Source: Ignavibacteriota bacterium
Lineage (GTDB): Bacteria; Bacteroidota; Ignavibacteria; UBA10030; UBA6906
Assembly: GCA_003162635.1 (NCBI GenBank)
Contig: PMNE01000043.1
Location: 1 to 38,189 of the forward strand
Length of the DNA stretch: 38,189 nucleotides
Reading direction: 5' to 3'
Every line of letters begins with the position of its first letter. Position 1 is the stretch's first letter. Both the position numbers and the translations under genes were made by a program. The notes below the pieces were generated by a model, which was not told the origin of the DNA, ran no database searches, and saw only the letters and a list, made by a program, of their open reading frames with translations. Of the stretch, positions 25,237 through 31,712 are shown piece after piece.

Positions 25237-26898
25237 TTATTCACCCGTTTGCGGATCGGTCCCTTCCAAGAGAAGTTTTTCGTATTCCTTTTTGTAACTC
25301 TTGATCGCTGAGAGCAAGGCTTCGGCGATCTTTAGCTGCCCTGCATCGCTCTTCAGGAACCTCTCGTCCTGGCGGTTTGACAGGTAGGCGGTCTCCACCA
25401 AAACATTCGGCATGGCGGCCCCCACGAGGACGTAGAATCCTGCCTGCTTGACGCCCCGGTTGGGGATGCCGGTGCGGGATGCCATCTCCTTTTGGGTCAG
25501 ATCCGCAAAGACTTCGCTTGCCTTGACGTAGGCGCTCTGCGCCATCGTCACCAGGATGAAGTTCTCCTCCGTCAGTTGTTTGTAGCGTTCCTCATACCCT
25601 TCTTCCAATGCGATGACGGAGTTCTCTCGCTCCGCGATCGCCACCGCTTCTTCGGTCCTCCCGGGACGGAGAAGATACACCTCAAACCCGCGCGTGGGAT
25701 TCGGTTTGCGGGGGAGAGAGTTGGCATGCACGCTGATGAAGAGCTTCCCCCCCGCCTCATTGGCAATCTTTCCCCTCTTGTCGAGTTCGACGAAACGATC
25801 GTCCTTTCTTGTGTAGACCACGCGAACGCCCGGCAGGTTCCTGGTGATTAGATTTCCTAATTTCAGGACAATACCCAGCGTAATCGTTTTCTCCGGCATG
25901 CCGGTGACGCCGATGCTGCCGGGATCATGGCCGCCATGGCCTGCGTCGAGCACGATGGTGTCGAGTTTCCATCGATTGCGGTGCTCCGAAGTCTCCGTTG
26001 CGTTCTCCTGTTGCCGAGGAGCCGCGGGAGTTGTGGATGGTGCCGGGGATGACATTGTGGGCTCCGGAGGCGGAACCGGCTCCGTCTTCTTCTCACGCGC
26101 CGGTGTCCTGATGACAAGCAGGAGATCGTTGGAGTTCCGGTCCTGCGTGATCTCGGTCGCTGCCGTCGCTCCCGAGAGCCTGAAAGTCAGCTGCACCGAA
26201 GCAGGAGACTGGACAGCAAGGATTTTTTTGACAATGCCCGAAGGCCTGACTGCATTGATCGTTGCCGTGTCCGCGCGTGCATTCGCGATCGTAACGTAGA
26301 GCCACCCGTCGGCACGCAGCCAGTTCTCGTACTCGGGGAGTTGTTTCCTTGCCGCGATGCGGATCACCATCCCGTTGGCCTTCTGCTGCAGGGAAACCGA
26401 CGGGATGTCGTACGAGGACACTGATGCCCCTCCCCCGAAATGGAGCACGTTTTCGGACGGACTGAAGAATCCCCGGAGACCGAACATGGAGGGAAAGAGC
26501 GGCAGCGATGCTTCAAGAGGAAGGAAGTACGCCCCGGCACCGAAGAGAACGCTGGAGGGCAATTGGGCCACCGACTGGCGGCCGCTGTTGTCGGTGAGCA
26601 CCACAAACGGACTCCCCGCCGTTATCTTGATCCGGACAGACCCGCGCACAATTTCAATTTTATGTGTTGCTTCGTTCCTGAACGGATGAGAAGGAACAAT
26701 GCGAAGAAGGTCCGATAACGAGACGTACAGGATTCCATCGTGACGAAATGCACCCGCGATCGTGGTTCGCGACGGGTCGCCGGTAAACTCGACCCGCACC
26801 GCATTCGTCTGGGCGAGAGCCCCTGCGCAGGACAGCAGGATCACGATCAGCGTCCGGAGAATGGCTGCCTGTCTCCGGTGTCGGTGAGAGGACGTCAC
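25237..26898 (-). CDS. Periplasmic N-acetylmuramoyl-L-alanine amidase (Amidase_3)
   Basis: 553 residues. Signal peptide 1-29; an N-terminal copper-amine-oxidase-N-like region (about 50-155); an AMIN-like domain (about 163-265); a Pro/Ser/Thr-rich linker (about 270-308); and a catalytic zinc amidase domain (about 312-535). Zinc ligands and catalytic residues are visible: H321 (DAGHGG), E336 (PEKTIT), H391 (SVHAN) and E502 (VETAYLSN). It cleaves the amide bond between MurNAc and the stem peptide, typically during daughter-cell separation. The start is GTG 26898, overlapping the yajQ stop by 4 bp (GTGA), so translation is probably coupled. It is the last gene of the operon that begins with the NUDIX gene. 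Confidence 0.92.
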   Translation of the reverse strand: MTSSHRHRRQAAILRTLIVILLSCAGALAQTNAVRVEFTGDPSRTTIAGAFRHDGILYVSLSDLLRIVPSHPFRNEATHKIEIVRGSVRIKITAGSPFVVLTDNSGRQSVAQLPSSVLFGAGAYFLPLEASLPLFPSMFGLRGFFSPSENVLHFGGGASVSSYDIPSVSLQQKANGMVIRIAARKQLPEYENWLRADGWLYVTIANARADTATINAVRPSGIVKKILAVQSPASVQLTFRLSGATAATEITQDRNSNDLLLVIRTPAREKKTEPVPPPEPTMSSPAPSTTPAAPRQQENATETSEHRNRWKLDTIVLDAGHGGHDPGSIGVTGMPEKTITLGIVLKLGNLITRNLPGVRVVYTRKDDRFVELDKRGKIANEAGGKLFISVHANSLPRKPNPTRGFEVYLLRPGRTEEAVAIAERENSVIALEEGYEERYKQLTEENFILVTMAQSAYVKASEVFADLTQKEMASRTGIPNRGVKQAGFYVLVGAAMPNVLVETAYLSNRQDERFLKSDAGQLKIAEALLSAIKSYKKEYEKLLLEGTDPQTGE

Positions 26899-27392
26899 CT
26901 CAGGTTGACGAATTGTACCGCAAACACGAGATCGGCATTTTTCACTTTCTGCATGACGGTCTGGAGATCGTCCTTGTTCTTCCCGCTCACGCGCACCTGC
27001 GTGTCCATGATCTGCGACTGCACTTTGAGCTTCGTCTCCTTTATCATCTTCACGAGGAGTCTGGCATTCTCCTTGTCGATGCCGACACGCAAGGACATGA
27101 CCTGCCTCACCGTCCCGGCCGTTGCCGGTTCTATGGGGCCATACGAGAGGGCTTTCACGGGAACTCCCCGCTTGATCAGTTTGGACTGCAGGATATCCAC
27201 TGCGCTCTTCAGCTTGAAGTCGTCGTCGGACGACACAGTCAGAGTCTTCGCCTTGAGGTCAAGTTCGATGGCCGTTTTCGACCCCTTGAAATCATATCTT
27301 TGCAGGATCTCCTTTGTCGCTTGATTGACCGCGTTGTCGACCTCCTGCAAATTGATTTCTGAAACGATGTCGAACGAAAATGTCTCTGGCAT
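26895..27392 (-). CDS. yajQ: YajQ family cyclic-di-GMP-binding protein
   Basis: 165 residues, exactly family length, with the recognisable start MPETFSFDIVSEIN and the segments QRYDFKGSKTAIELD and VSGKNKDDLQTVMQ. It has two ferredoxin-like folds and no membrane segment. In Xanthomonas a YajQ binds cyclic di-GMP and cooperates with a transcription factor; the role here is inferred from family. It begins 8 nt after the stop of a small ORF and overlaps the amidase gene by 4 bp. Confidence 0.93.
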   Translation of the reverse strand: MPETFSFDIVSEINLQEVDNAVNQATKEILQRYDFKGSKTAIELDLKAKTLTVSSDDDFKLKSAVDILQSKLIKRGVPVKALSYGPIEPATAGTVRQVMSLRVGIDKENARLLVKMIKETKLKVQSQIMDTQVRVSGKNKDDLQTVMQKVKNADLVFAVQFVNLR

Positions 27393-27400
27393 GGAATTCT

Positions 27401-27547
27401 CTAGGAATATTTCACTGTGAAGATGGCATGGAACAGGATGCGGACCAGCTCCCAGCGGGGATGGCGGGTCTCCACGATATACTGGTGCCGAACCTCCTGC
27501 TGCGTCGTGCTGTCACGCGTTACGATCTGTACCGACAAAGGATACAT
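27401..27547 (-). CDS. Small 48-residue ORF between ogg and yajQ
   Basis: It starts at ATG 27547 with AGGGGG about 8 nt upstream and ends 8 nt before yajQ, filling otherwise unexplained space in a tightly packed operon. The protein has a polar N-terminal half (VTRDSTTQQEVRHQYIVETR) and an amphipathic or hydrophobic C-terminal half (WELVRILFHAIFTVKYS). About three quarters of its codons end in G or C, like the neighbouring genes. I recognise no family. No transmembrane signature is certain. Confidence 0.45.
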   Translation of the reverse strand: MYPLSVQIVTRDSTTQQEVRHQYIVETRHPRWELVRILFHAIFTVKYS

Positions 27548-27562
27548 GCGCAATCCCCCTAT

Positions 27563-27652
27563 TCAACACTCCATGATGGAATCGTCGTCGACCGCGTGCT
27601 TCTGCCCTCTTTGCGGCGGACTCTCCCGGACCCGGCCGCCCCGCTCCTTCAT
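27563..27652 (-). CDS. Possible 29-residue ORF coupled to ogg
   Basis: The ATG overlaps the ogg stop codon (ATGA) and the frame ends 15 nt before the next small ORF. The product is highly charged (MKERGGRVRESPP...VDDDSIMEC) with no ribosome binding site of its own. It could be a translated linker or simply intergenic sequence; the same frame stays open upstream inside ogg. Confidence 0.2.
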   Translation of the reverse strand: MKERGGRVRESPPQRGQKHAVDDDSIMEC

Positions 27653-28287
27653 TTCAGGATTTCTCCGGTCTCTCTGCTCCAGAAGAGGAGATCGAGTTCG
27701 TCCATCGAAATATCGATCTCGCCGGCGAAACGCCGGAACTTCTCCTCGATGGCCATGTACCGCGGTGCAGTCAGCGCCCCTGGAAGGACCCTGATCACCC
27801 TGTGATAGCGGAGGTTTTTCAGGATGTGCCTGTCTAATATCGCGAGACCGCGGTATCCGACGTTCCGAAGGAAATGCGACGCTTCTTTCCAGCCGAGTCC
27901 CTTGACATGATCGACAAGCCATGCCCGCATCTCTGCAGGTTCTCCACCTGCGGAGAGTCTGAGATCGATCGCCTCCATGGCGTCTCTCGCTTCCAGCAGC
28001 CGTCGCGCTTTCGTGTTGTGGAACCTGATGTAATGGTCGCGTCGTGCAAGGATCGGAGCGGGATCAAATCCCCTCGCCTGGAACCCCTCCTGCCGGAGTC
28101 TTTCGACGACCTTTCCGGCATGCGCTGCGCTGGACTGGGGGGTCATGAGGCAGTACGCCAGCTCATAGTAATACTCTGAGTGCGGCACGGCAGCGAACTG
28201 CGCAAGACGATTCGCGATCTCCCGCCTGCGGCGCGCATACTCGCTCCTGATCACATTCAGCTCGCGATAGCGCACGGGCCGTCTCAT
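27649..28287 (-). CDS. ogg: Ogg2-type 8-oxoguanine DNA glycosylase/AP lyase
   Basis: 212 residues, the compact size of the Ogg2 family best known from archaea. A helix-hairpin-helix region, GLGWKEASHFLRNVG, carries catalytic lysine K134, and LDRHILKNL carries D152; the 18-residue spacing matches the archaeal enzymes. The lysine attacks the sugar to excise 8-oxoguanine opposite cytosine and cut the strand. The ATG overlaps the mutY stop by 4 bp. It stands in an operon with MutY and a NUDIX hydrolase, so the three activities against oxidised guanine are made together. Confidence 0.9.
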   Translation of the reverse strand: MRRPVRYRELNVIRSEYARRRREIANRLAQFAAVPHSEYYYELAYCLMTPQSSAAHAGKVVERLRQEGFQARGFDPAPILARRDHYIRFHNTKARRLLEARDAMEAIDLRLSAGGEPAEMRAWLVDHVKGLGWKEASHFLRNVGYRGLAILDRHILKNLRYHRVIRVLPGALTAPRYMAIEEKFRRFAGEIDISMDELDLLFWSRETGEILK

Positions 28288-29195
28288 GCAAGGAACACCC
28301 TCGCATTCAGCCGGTCGGTGTTCCTCACAATAACAAGACCGTCGTCCGCGAGCCGTCGCAGAAGTCCGTCAAGCCAGGAACGGTCCGAGGGGGCGAACCC
28401 GGGGCGGATCCGCCGTCCGACGGCCGTCACCGTCATCCCCTTTGCCCTTGACGCGGTACGCAATTGCTCGACGATCCGGCCGCGGTAAATCCTGTTGGGA
28501 ATCCCGCCGCGCGAGGGTTCCCACTTCCTGCGGGCCGCTGTCACCCGCTTCATGACCAGCCGCGAAGCGCACAGAAGGGAAACAGGGCACCTGTCGCACA
28601 ATGGGTTCCTCTTGGTACAGAGAGTAGATCCGATATCCATCAGAGCCTGGTTCCAATCATAGCTTCTCGAACGGGGAAGCTGCTCGGCCGCAACTGCCCA
28701 GATCTCCGCTTCCGGGCGAAGAGCATCAAGCGTTTCCATGCGGAAGAAGAACCGGGAAAAGAACCGACGCACGTTAATGTCCACGATCGGTACGCGGCGT
28801 CCGTGCACCGAGGAGAGAAGGGCATGGGCGGTGTATTTCCCGATCCCGGGGAGAGCCGTCAGCGCCTCCGCTGTCGCAGGGAGTTGCATCCCGTGCTGAC
28901 CCGCAAGCACGCGCGCCATGCTATGCAGACGGACCGCCCGGTTGTTATAGCCCATGCCGCGCCAGGCAACGATGACATCTCCCAGGGGGGCCCGAGCGAG
29001 ACTGGCCAGAGTGGGGAAACGGCGGAGAAACACCGGGTACAATTGCAGAACCCTTCCCGCCTGCGTTTGCTGAAGCATGATCTCGGAAAGAAGAATCCTG
29101 TACTGATCGGAAATGCCCCGCCAGGGAAATGTCCGGCCGTCCCGGTCATACCACCGCAGGATGCGTGCAACGATCCTATGTCTCCGGATGTGCAT
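28284..29195 (-). CDS. mutY: MutY-type A/G-specific adenine glycosylase with a non-standard C-terminus
   Basis: 303 residues from ATG 29195, which has GAGG 7 nt upstream; ATG 29201 is two codons longer but too close to it. The HhH-GPD fold has catalytic E38 (LSEIMLQQTQ), the hairpin LPGIGKYTA (about 115-123) and D139 (PIVDINVRR). The 4Fe-4S loop C193-x6-C200-x2-C203-x5-C209 is complete. It removes adenine mispaired with 8-oxoguanine. Typical MutY has a C-terminal NUDIX-like domain that recognises 8-oxoguanine; here the last 90 residues look like a short winged helix (GRIVEQL...WLDGLLRRLADDGLV). The gene overlaps the NUDIX gene by 20 bp. Confidence 0.88.
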   Translation of the reverse strand: MHIRRHRIVARILRWYDRDGRTFPWRGISDQYRILLSEIMLQQTQAGRVLQLYPVFLRRFPTLASLARAPLGDVIVAWRGMGYNNRAVRLHSMARVLAGQHGMQLPATAEALTALPGIGKYTAHALLSSVHGRRVPIVDINVRRFFSRFFFRMETLDALRPEAEIWAVAAEQLPRSRSYDWNQALMDIGSTLCTKRNPLCDRCPVSLLCASRLVMKRVTAARRKWEPSRGGIPNRIYRGRIVEQLRTASRAKGMTVTAVGRRIRPGFAPSDRSWLDGLLRRLADDGLVIVRNTDRLNARVFLA

Positions 29196-29607
29196 GCCCA
29201 TGCCTCAGGAGAATCTCCAGCGCCTCACGATTCCCTTCGAGGAAGTCAAGCTGTATCAGATTTGGAAGAGGGAGCCAGCGGATCCTCTCGAATGCCCGGT
29301 TTTTCATCTCGCCGGTGAAAGCCGTCACCCGAAAATAGAAAACGCGGAAAGAGCCATCCCCTTTGGACCTGCGCCCGCTGTCAGGGTACACCCATTCCTG
29401 CCTGTGTATCTCTTGTCCGATCTCCGCCCGGATATTAAGCTCTTCGCGCAATTCACGCCGCAGGGCCTCTTCCGGTGTCTCGCCGGGCTCCAGTTTCCCT
29501 CCGGGGAACTCCCATTTGAGAGGGTATGCCGCATCCTTGCGGCGCTGACCGGCAAGAACCTTGTCTTCCCTGAAAAGTATGCCGACAGCCACTTCCTTCA
29601 TGCACAT
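29176..29607 (-). CDS. NUDIX hydrolase, MutT-like (8-oxo-dGTP diphosphatase candidate)
   Basis: 143 residues with a complete NUDIX box: G37-x5-E43-x7-R51-E52-L-x-E55-E56-L-x-I59, with asparagine at position 58 where glycine is usual. QRRKDAAYPLKWEFPGG upstream is typical of MutT/CTP-pyrophosphohydrolase-like enzymes that sanitise the nucleotide pool. The start is ATG 29607 (ATG 29601 is also possible). It is first in the operon with mutY and ogg, which favours 8-oxo-dGTP as substrate, though this is inferred. It cannot be a split-off C-terminal domain of MutY because it lies upstream of it. Confidence 0.87.
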   Translation of the reverse strand: MCMKEVAVGILFREDKVLAGQRRKDAAYPLKWEFPGGKLEPGETPEEALRRELREELNIRAEIGQEIHRQEWVYPDSGRRSKGDGSFRVFYFRVTAFTGEMKNRAFERIRWLPLPNLIQLDFLEGNREALEILLRHGHAHPET

Positions 29608-29736
29608 AACATACGAAAAAACCGGAAAAAATAGAAATAGGGGGGCCGGAGACCGATCTTTTTCAGCGAAAGGGTGGTCTTGTCACGATTACTCTTATGG
29701 TAGGCAGCAATCTGTGACAACGACTTCATTCATACC

Positions 29737-30162
29737 ATGGAAATCAAGGAACTGCTTGTAGGCGAATATACAGGCACAATCGCACCCCGCATCGCCGGAT
29801 CCGTCCACATCCTTCGAAACAGAACGCGCATCTTCGAGTCGGACAAAGGCCATCTGGCATACGTCATTACCGAACACTCAACGGAGCGCACCAAGAGAAT
29901 CAGCAGACGGGAGACGTACGTCGGACTTGTGACGGGAGAAGCTGCGGTACTCCGGAGCGACGCGGAATTGATACGGATCCACCTCAGTCCGTTGGACAAA
30001 CCATACCGCGGCGATAGAGGGGTCCAATGCCACTTTAAGTATCAGAAGGAGTACGAATCGTACTTTCTGGTCTTTCAGTGGATGGAGGATACGGCGGAGA
30101 TACAATTTCCACTCAAGAAGAACGGGGGAAGTCGTATCTGGAACTCGGGGCGACGCGTGTGA
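29737..30162 (+). CDS. Hypothetical protein, 141 residues
   Basis: I do not recognise this protein. It has no signal peptide or membrane segment and is rich in charged residues and beta-strand-like stretches (GLVTGEAAVLRSDAELIRIHLS; YFLVFQWMEDTAEIQFPL), suggesting a small soluble beta-rich domain. ATG 29737 has no evident ribosome binding site. It is divergent from the NUDIX-mutY-ogg operon and convergent with folA (27 bp apart), so it is a single-gene unit. An inverted repeat, TTGTCAC/GTGACAA, lies just upstream (29680-29720). Confidence 0.6.
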   Translation: MEIKELLVGEYTGTIAPRIAGSVHILRNRTRIFESDKGHLAYVITEHSTERTKRISRRETYVGLVTGEAAVLRSDAELIRIHLSPLDKPYRGDRGVQCHFKYQKEYESYFLVFQWMEDTAEIQFPLKKNGGSRIWNSGRRV

Positions 30163-30189
30163 CGTGATGGACAAACTCTCCGATCTTCC

Positions 30190-30663
30190 TCAGGGATCGG
30201 GAAGCCGCGCATACTCGACGAAATCGAAATCGCCGTGCTCTTCGCGAAATCGCTCGGCGAAGCGCGTCCCGAGGAGATGTTCATAGGGAGGGAAGAAGAC
30301 GTCCCCCTTGACCTCCTGATGGACCAGCGTCAGGTAGATCTCATCGGCCATCTCGAGCACCTGCGCAAAGACATTCCCGCCTCCGATGACAAACACCCGT
30401 CCGGCATCACGAAGAGCGGCAAGTGCCTCCTCGATTGTCCTGTAAGACTCAACTCCCTCAATGGCCGTCGAACTGATGACGACATTTCGTCGGTTCGGGA
30501 GAGATCTCCCCAACGATTCCCACGTCTTGCGCCCCATAACAACAGGATGACCGGTGGTCAGCCGTTTGAAGCGCTTGAGATCCTCGGGGATGTGCCATGG
30601 CATCGCGTTCCCGTTCCCGATGATGCGATTTCCGGCGATCGCCGCTATCAAAGCAAGGATCAC
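30190..30663 (-). CDS. folA: Dihydrofolate reductase
   Basis: 157 residues, standard length. IIGNGNAMPWHIPEDLKRFK holds the Met20-type loop and the catalytic acid D28. VMGRKTWESLG and VFVIGGGNVF bind NADPH. It regenerates tetrahydrofolate from the dihydrofolate produced by ThyA. The ATG overlaps the thyA stop by 4 bp, so the two enzymes are translationally coupled. Confidence 0.95.
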   Translation of the reverse strand: MILALIAAIAGNRIIGNGNAMPWHIPEDLKRFKRLTTGHPVVMGRKTWESLGRSLPNRRNVVISSTAIEGVESYRTIEEALAALRDAGRVFVIGGGNVFAQVLEMADEIYLTLVHQEVKGDVFFPPYEHLLGTRFAERFREEHGDFDFVEYARLPDP

Positions 30664-31472
30664 ACCGCCACCTCAAACTTGATCGGCTCGTACGGCTCAT
30701 ACCCTGTCAGAGAGAAATGCTCGAACCGAAGCTGATCGATCGGCACTCTCTCGATCGCAAGGTGGGGAAGCGGCTTCGGCGTGCGCTTCATCTGTTCCTT
30801 CAAGCCGTCGATATGATTGACGTAGATGTGCGCATCCACGATGGTATGACTAAACTCCCCGAGCGCAAGCCCCGCTTCCTGGGCGAGGATCTGTGTCAGG
30901 AGCGCGTAAGCAGCCACATTGAACGGTATCCCGAGGGCGATGTCGCCCGATCGCTGCGTCAGATGGCAATGAAGGCGGCCTTGCTGGACATTGAAGGCGA
31001 ATGTGTAGTGACAGGGGGGGAGTTTGCTGCTCAGGGCGTTCCCCGGTTCCCATGCCGTCACGACCATCCGACGTGAGTTCGGATCGGTCTTGAGGAGTTC
31101 AATGACTTTGCCGATCTGGTCGACCTCCGCCACCTCATATTTTCCTGTCGCCGGATTGATCTGTGCGCTGGGGAAGCGGCGCCAGTACCGGCCATAGGCG
31201 GTTTCCAGACGGCCGTTCTCGTCCGCCCATGCGTCCCAGATCTTTGTGTGTTTCTGCAGATTGCGGATGTGGTCTTCACCGGAAAGGTACCAGAGTACCT
31301 CGTACAACATGGAGTTGAAGTTGACCCTCTTCGTGGTCAGGAGCGGATAACCGTTCTGCAGATCCACCCGGTAGTGCTCGGCGAAGCACGAAATGGTGTC
31401 GATGCCGGTTCTGTTCTTCTTCAGGGTCCCCCGTGTCAGAACACGCTCGACCAGGTCAAGGTACTCGCGCAT
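30660..31472 (-). CDS. thyA: Thymidylate synthase
   Basis: 270 residues from ATG 31472. The catalytic cysteine is C154 in LPPCHYTFAF, followed by the dUMP/folate-binding QRSGDIALGIPFNVAAYALL and the DAHIYVNH motif. It methylates dUMP to dTMP using methylene-tetrahydrofolate and yields dihydrofolate for FolA. The frame remains open upstream for 380 codons, but that part is antisense to the neighbouring repeat-protein gene and is not credible. AGGAGG lies 14 nt before the ATG, with GAGAG nearer. Confidence 0.96.
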   Translation of the reverse strand: MREYLDLVERVLTRGTLKKNRTGIDTISCFAEHYRVDLQNGYPLLTTKRVNFNSMLYEVLWYLSGEDHIRNLQKHTKIWDAWADENGRLETAYGRYWRRFPSAQINPATGKYEVAEVDQIGKVIELLKTDPNSRRMVVTAWEPGNALSSKLPPCHYTFAFNVQQGRLHCHLTQRSGDIALGIPFNVAAYALLTQILAQEAGLALGEFSHTIVDAHIYVNHIDGLKEQMKRTPKPLPHLAIERVPIDQLRFEHFSLTGYEPYEPIKFEVAV

Positions 31473-31559
31473 GGCAGCTCTCGCTCTCCTCCTGCACCAT
31501 CGATAACTCCGAACCCCGGCAGGTCTTCCCGGGCTCGTGCTCCGCTTCAATTTCCCTCC

Positions 31560-31588
31560 AATGTATTGCGAAAACCTCCGACAAGCAA
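31560..31588 (-). promoter_or_regulatory. Candidate thyA-folA promoter
   Basis: On the minus strand, TTGCTT (31588-31583), a 17-nt spacer and TACATT (31565-31560). The leader to the thyA ATG would be about 80 nt. The rest of this 240-bp divergent gap shows nothing further. Confidence 0.3.
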
Positions 31589-31712
31589 GAAAAACAAGCC
31601 AAAACACCGGATTTCCCCGCCGTTGAGAAGATGATCTCCGCAACAACCGCCTTCCCCCCCCGTATGACAGTATCAGGGAGTAGAACGAACTTCGCTGATC
31701 GAAAGTCAGACT

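Noticed and set aside
27417-27794. Plus-strand frame containing CFCPLCGG, resembling half a zinc ribbon
   Set aside because: Only one CxxC is in context, there is no ribosome binding site, and it is antisense to ogg and the small minus-strand ORFs.
29176-29607. NUDIX gene as a frameshifted C-terminal domain of MutY
   Set aside because: It lies upstream of mutY, so the domain order would be reversed, and it has its own start and full NUDIX box.
30180-30200. Small inverted repeat CCGATC/GATCGG at the folA end as a terminator
   Set aside because: Only 6 bp, overlaps the stop codon, and no T-run on either strand.
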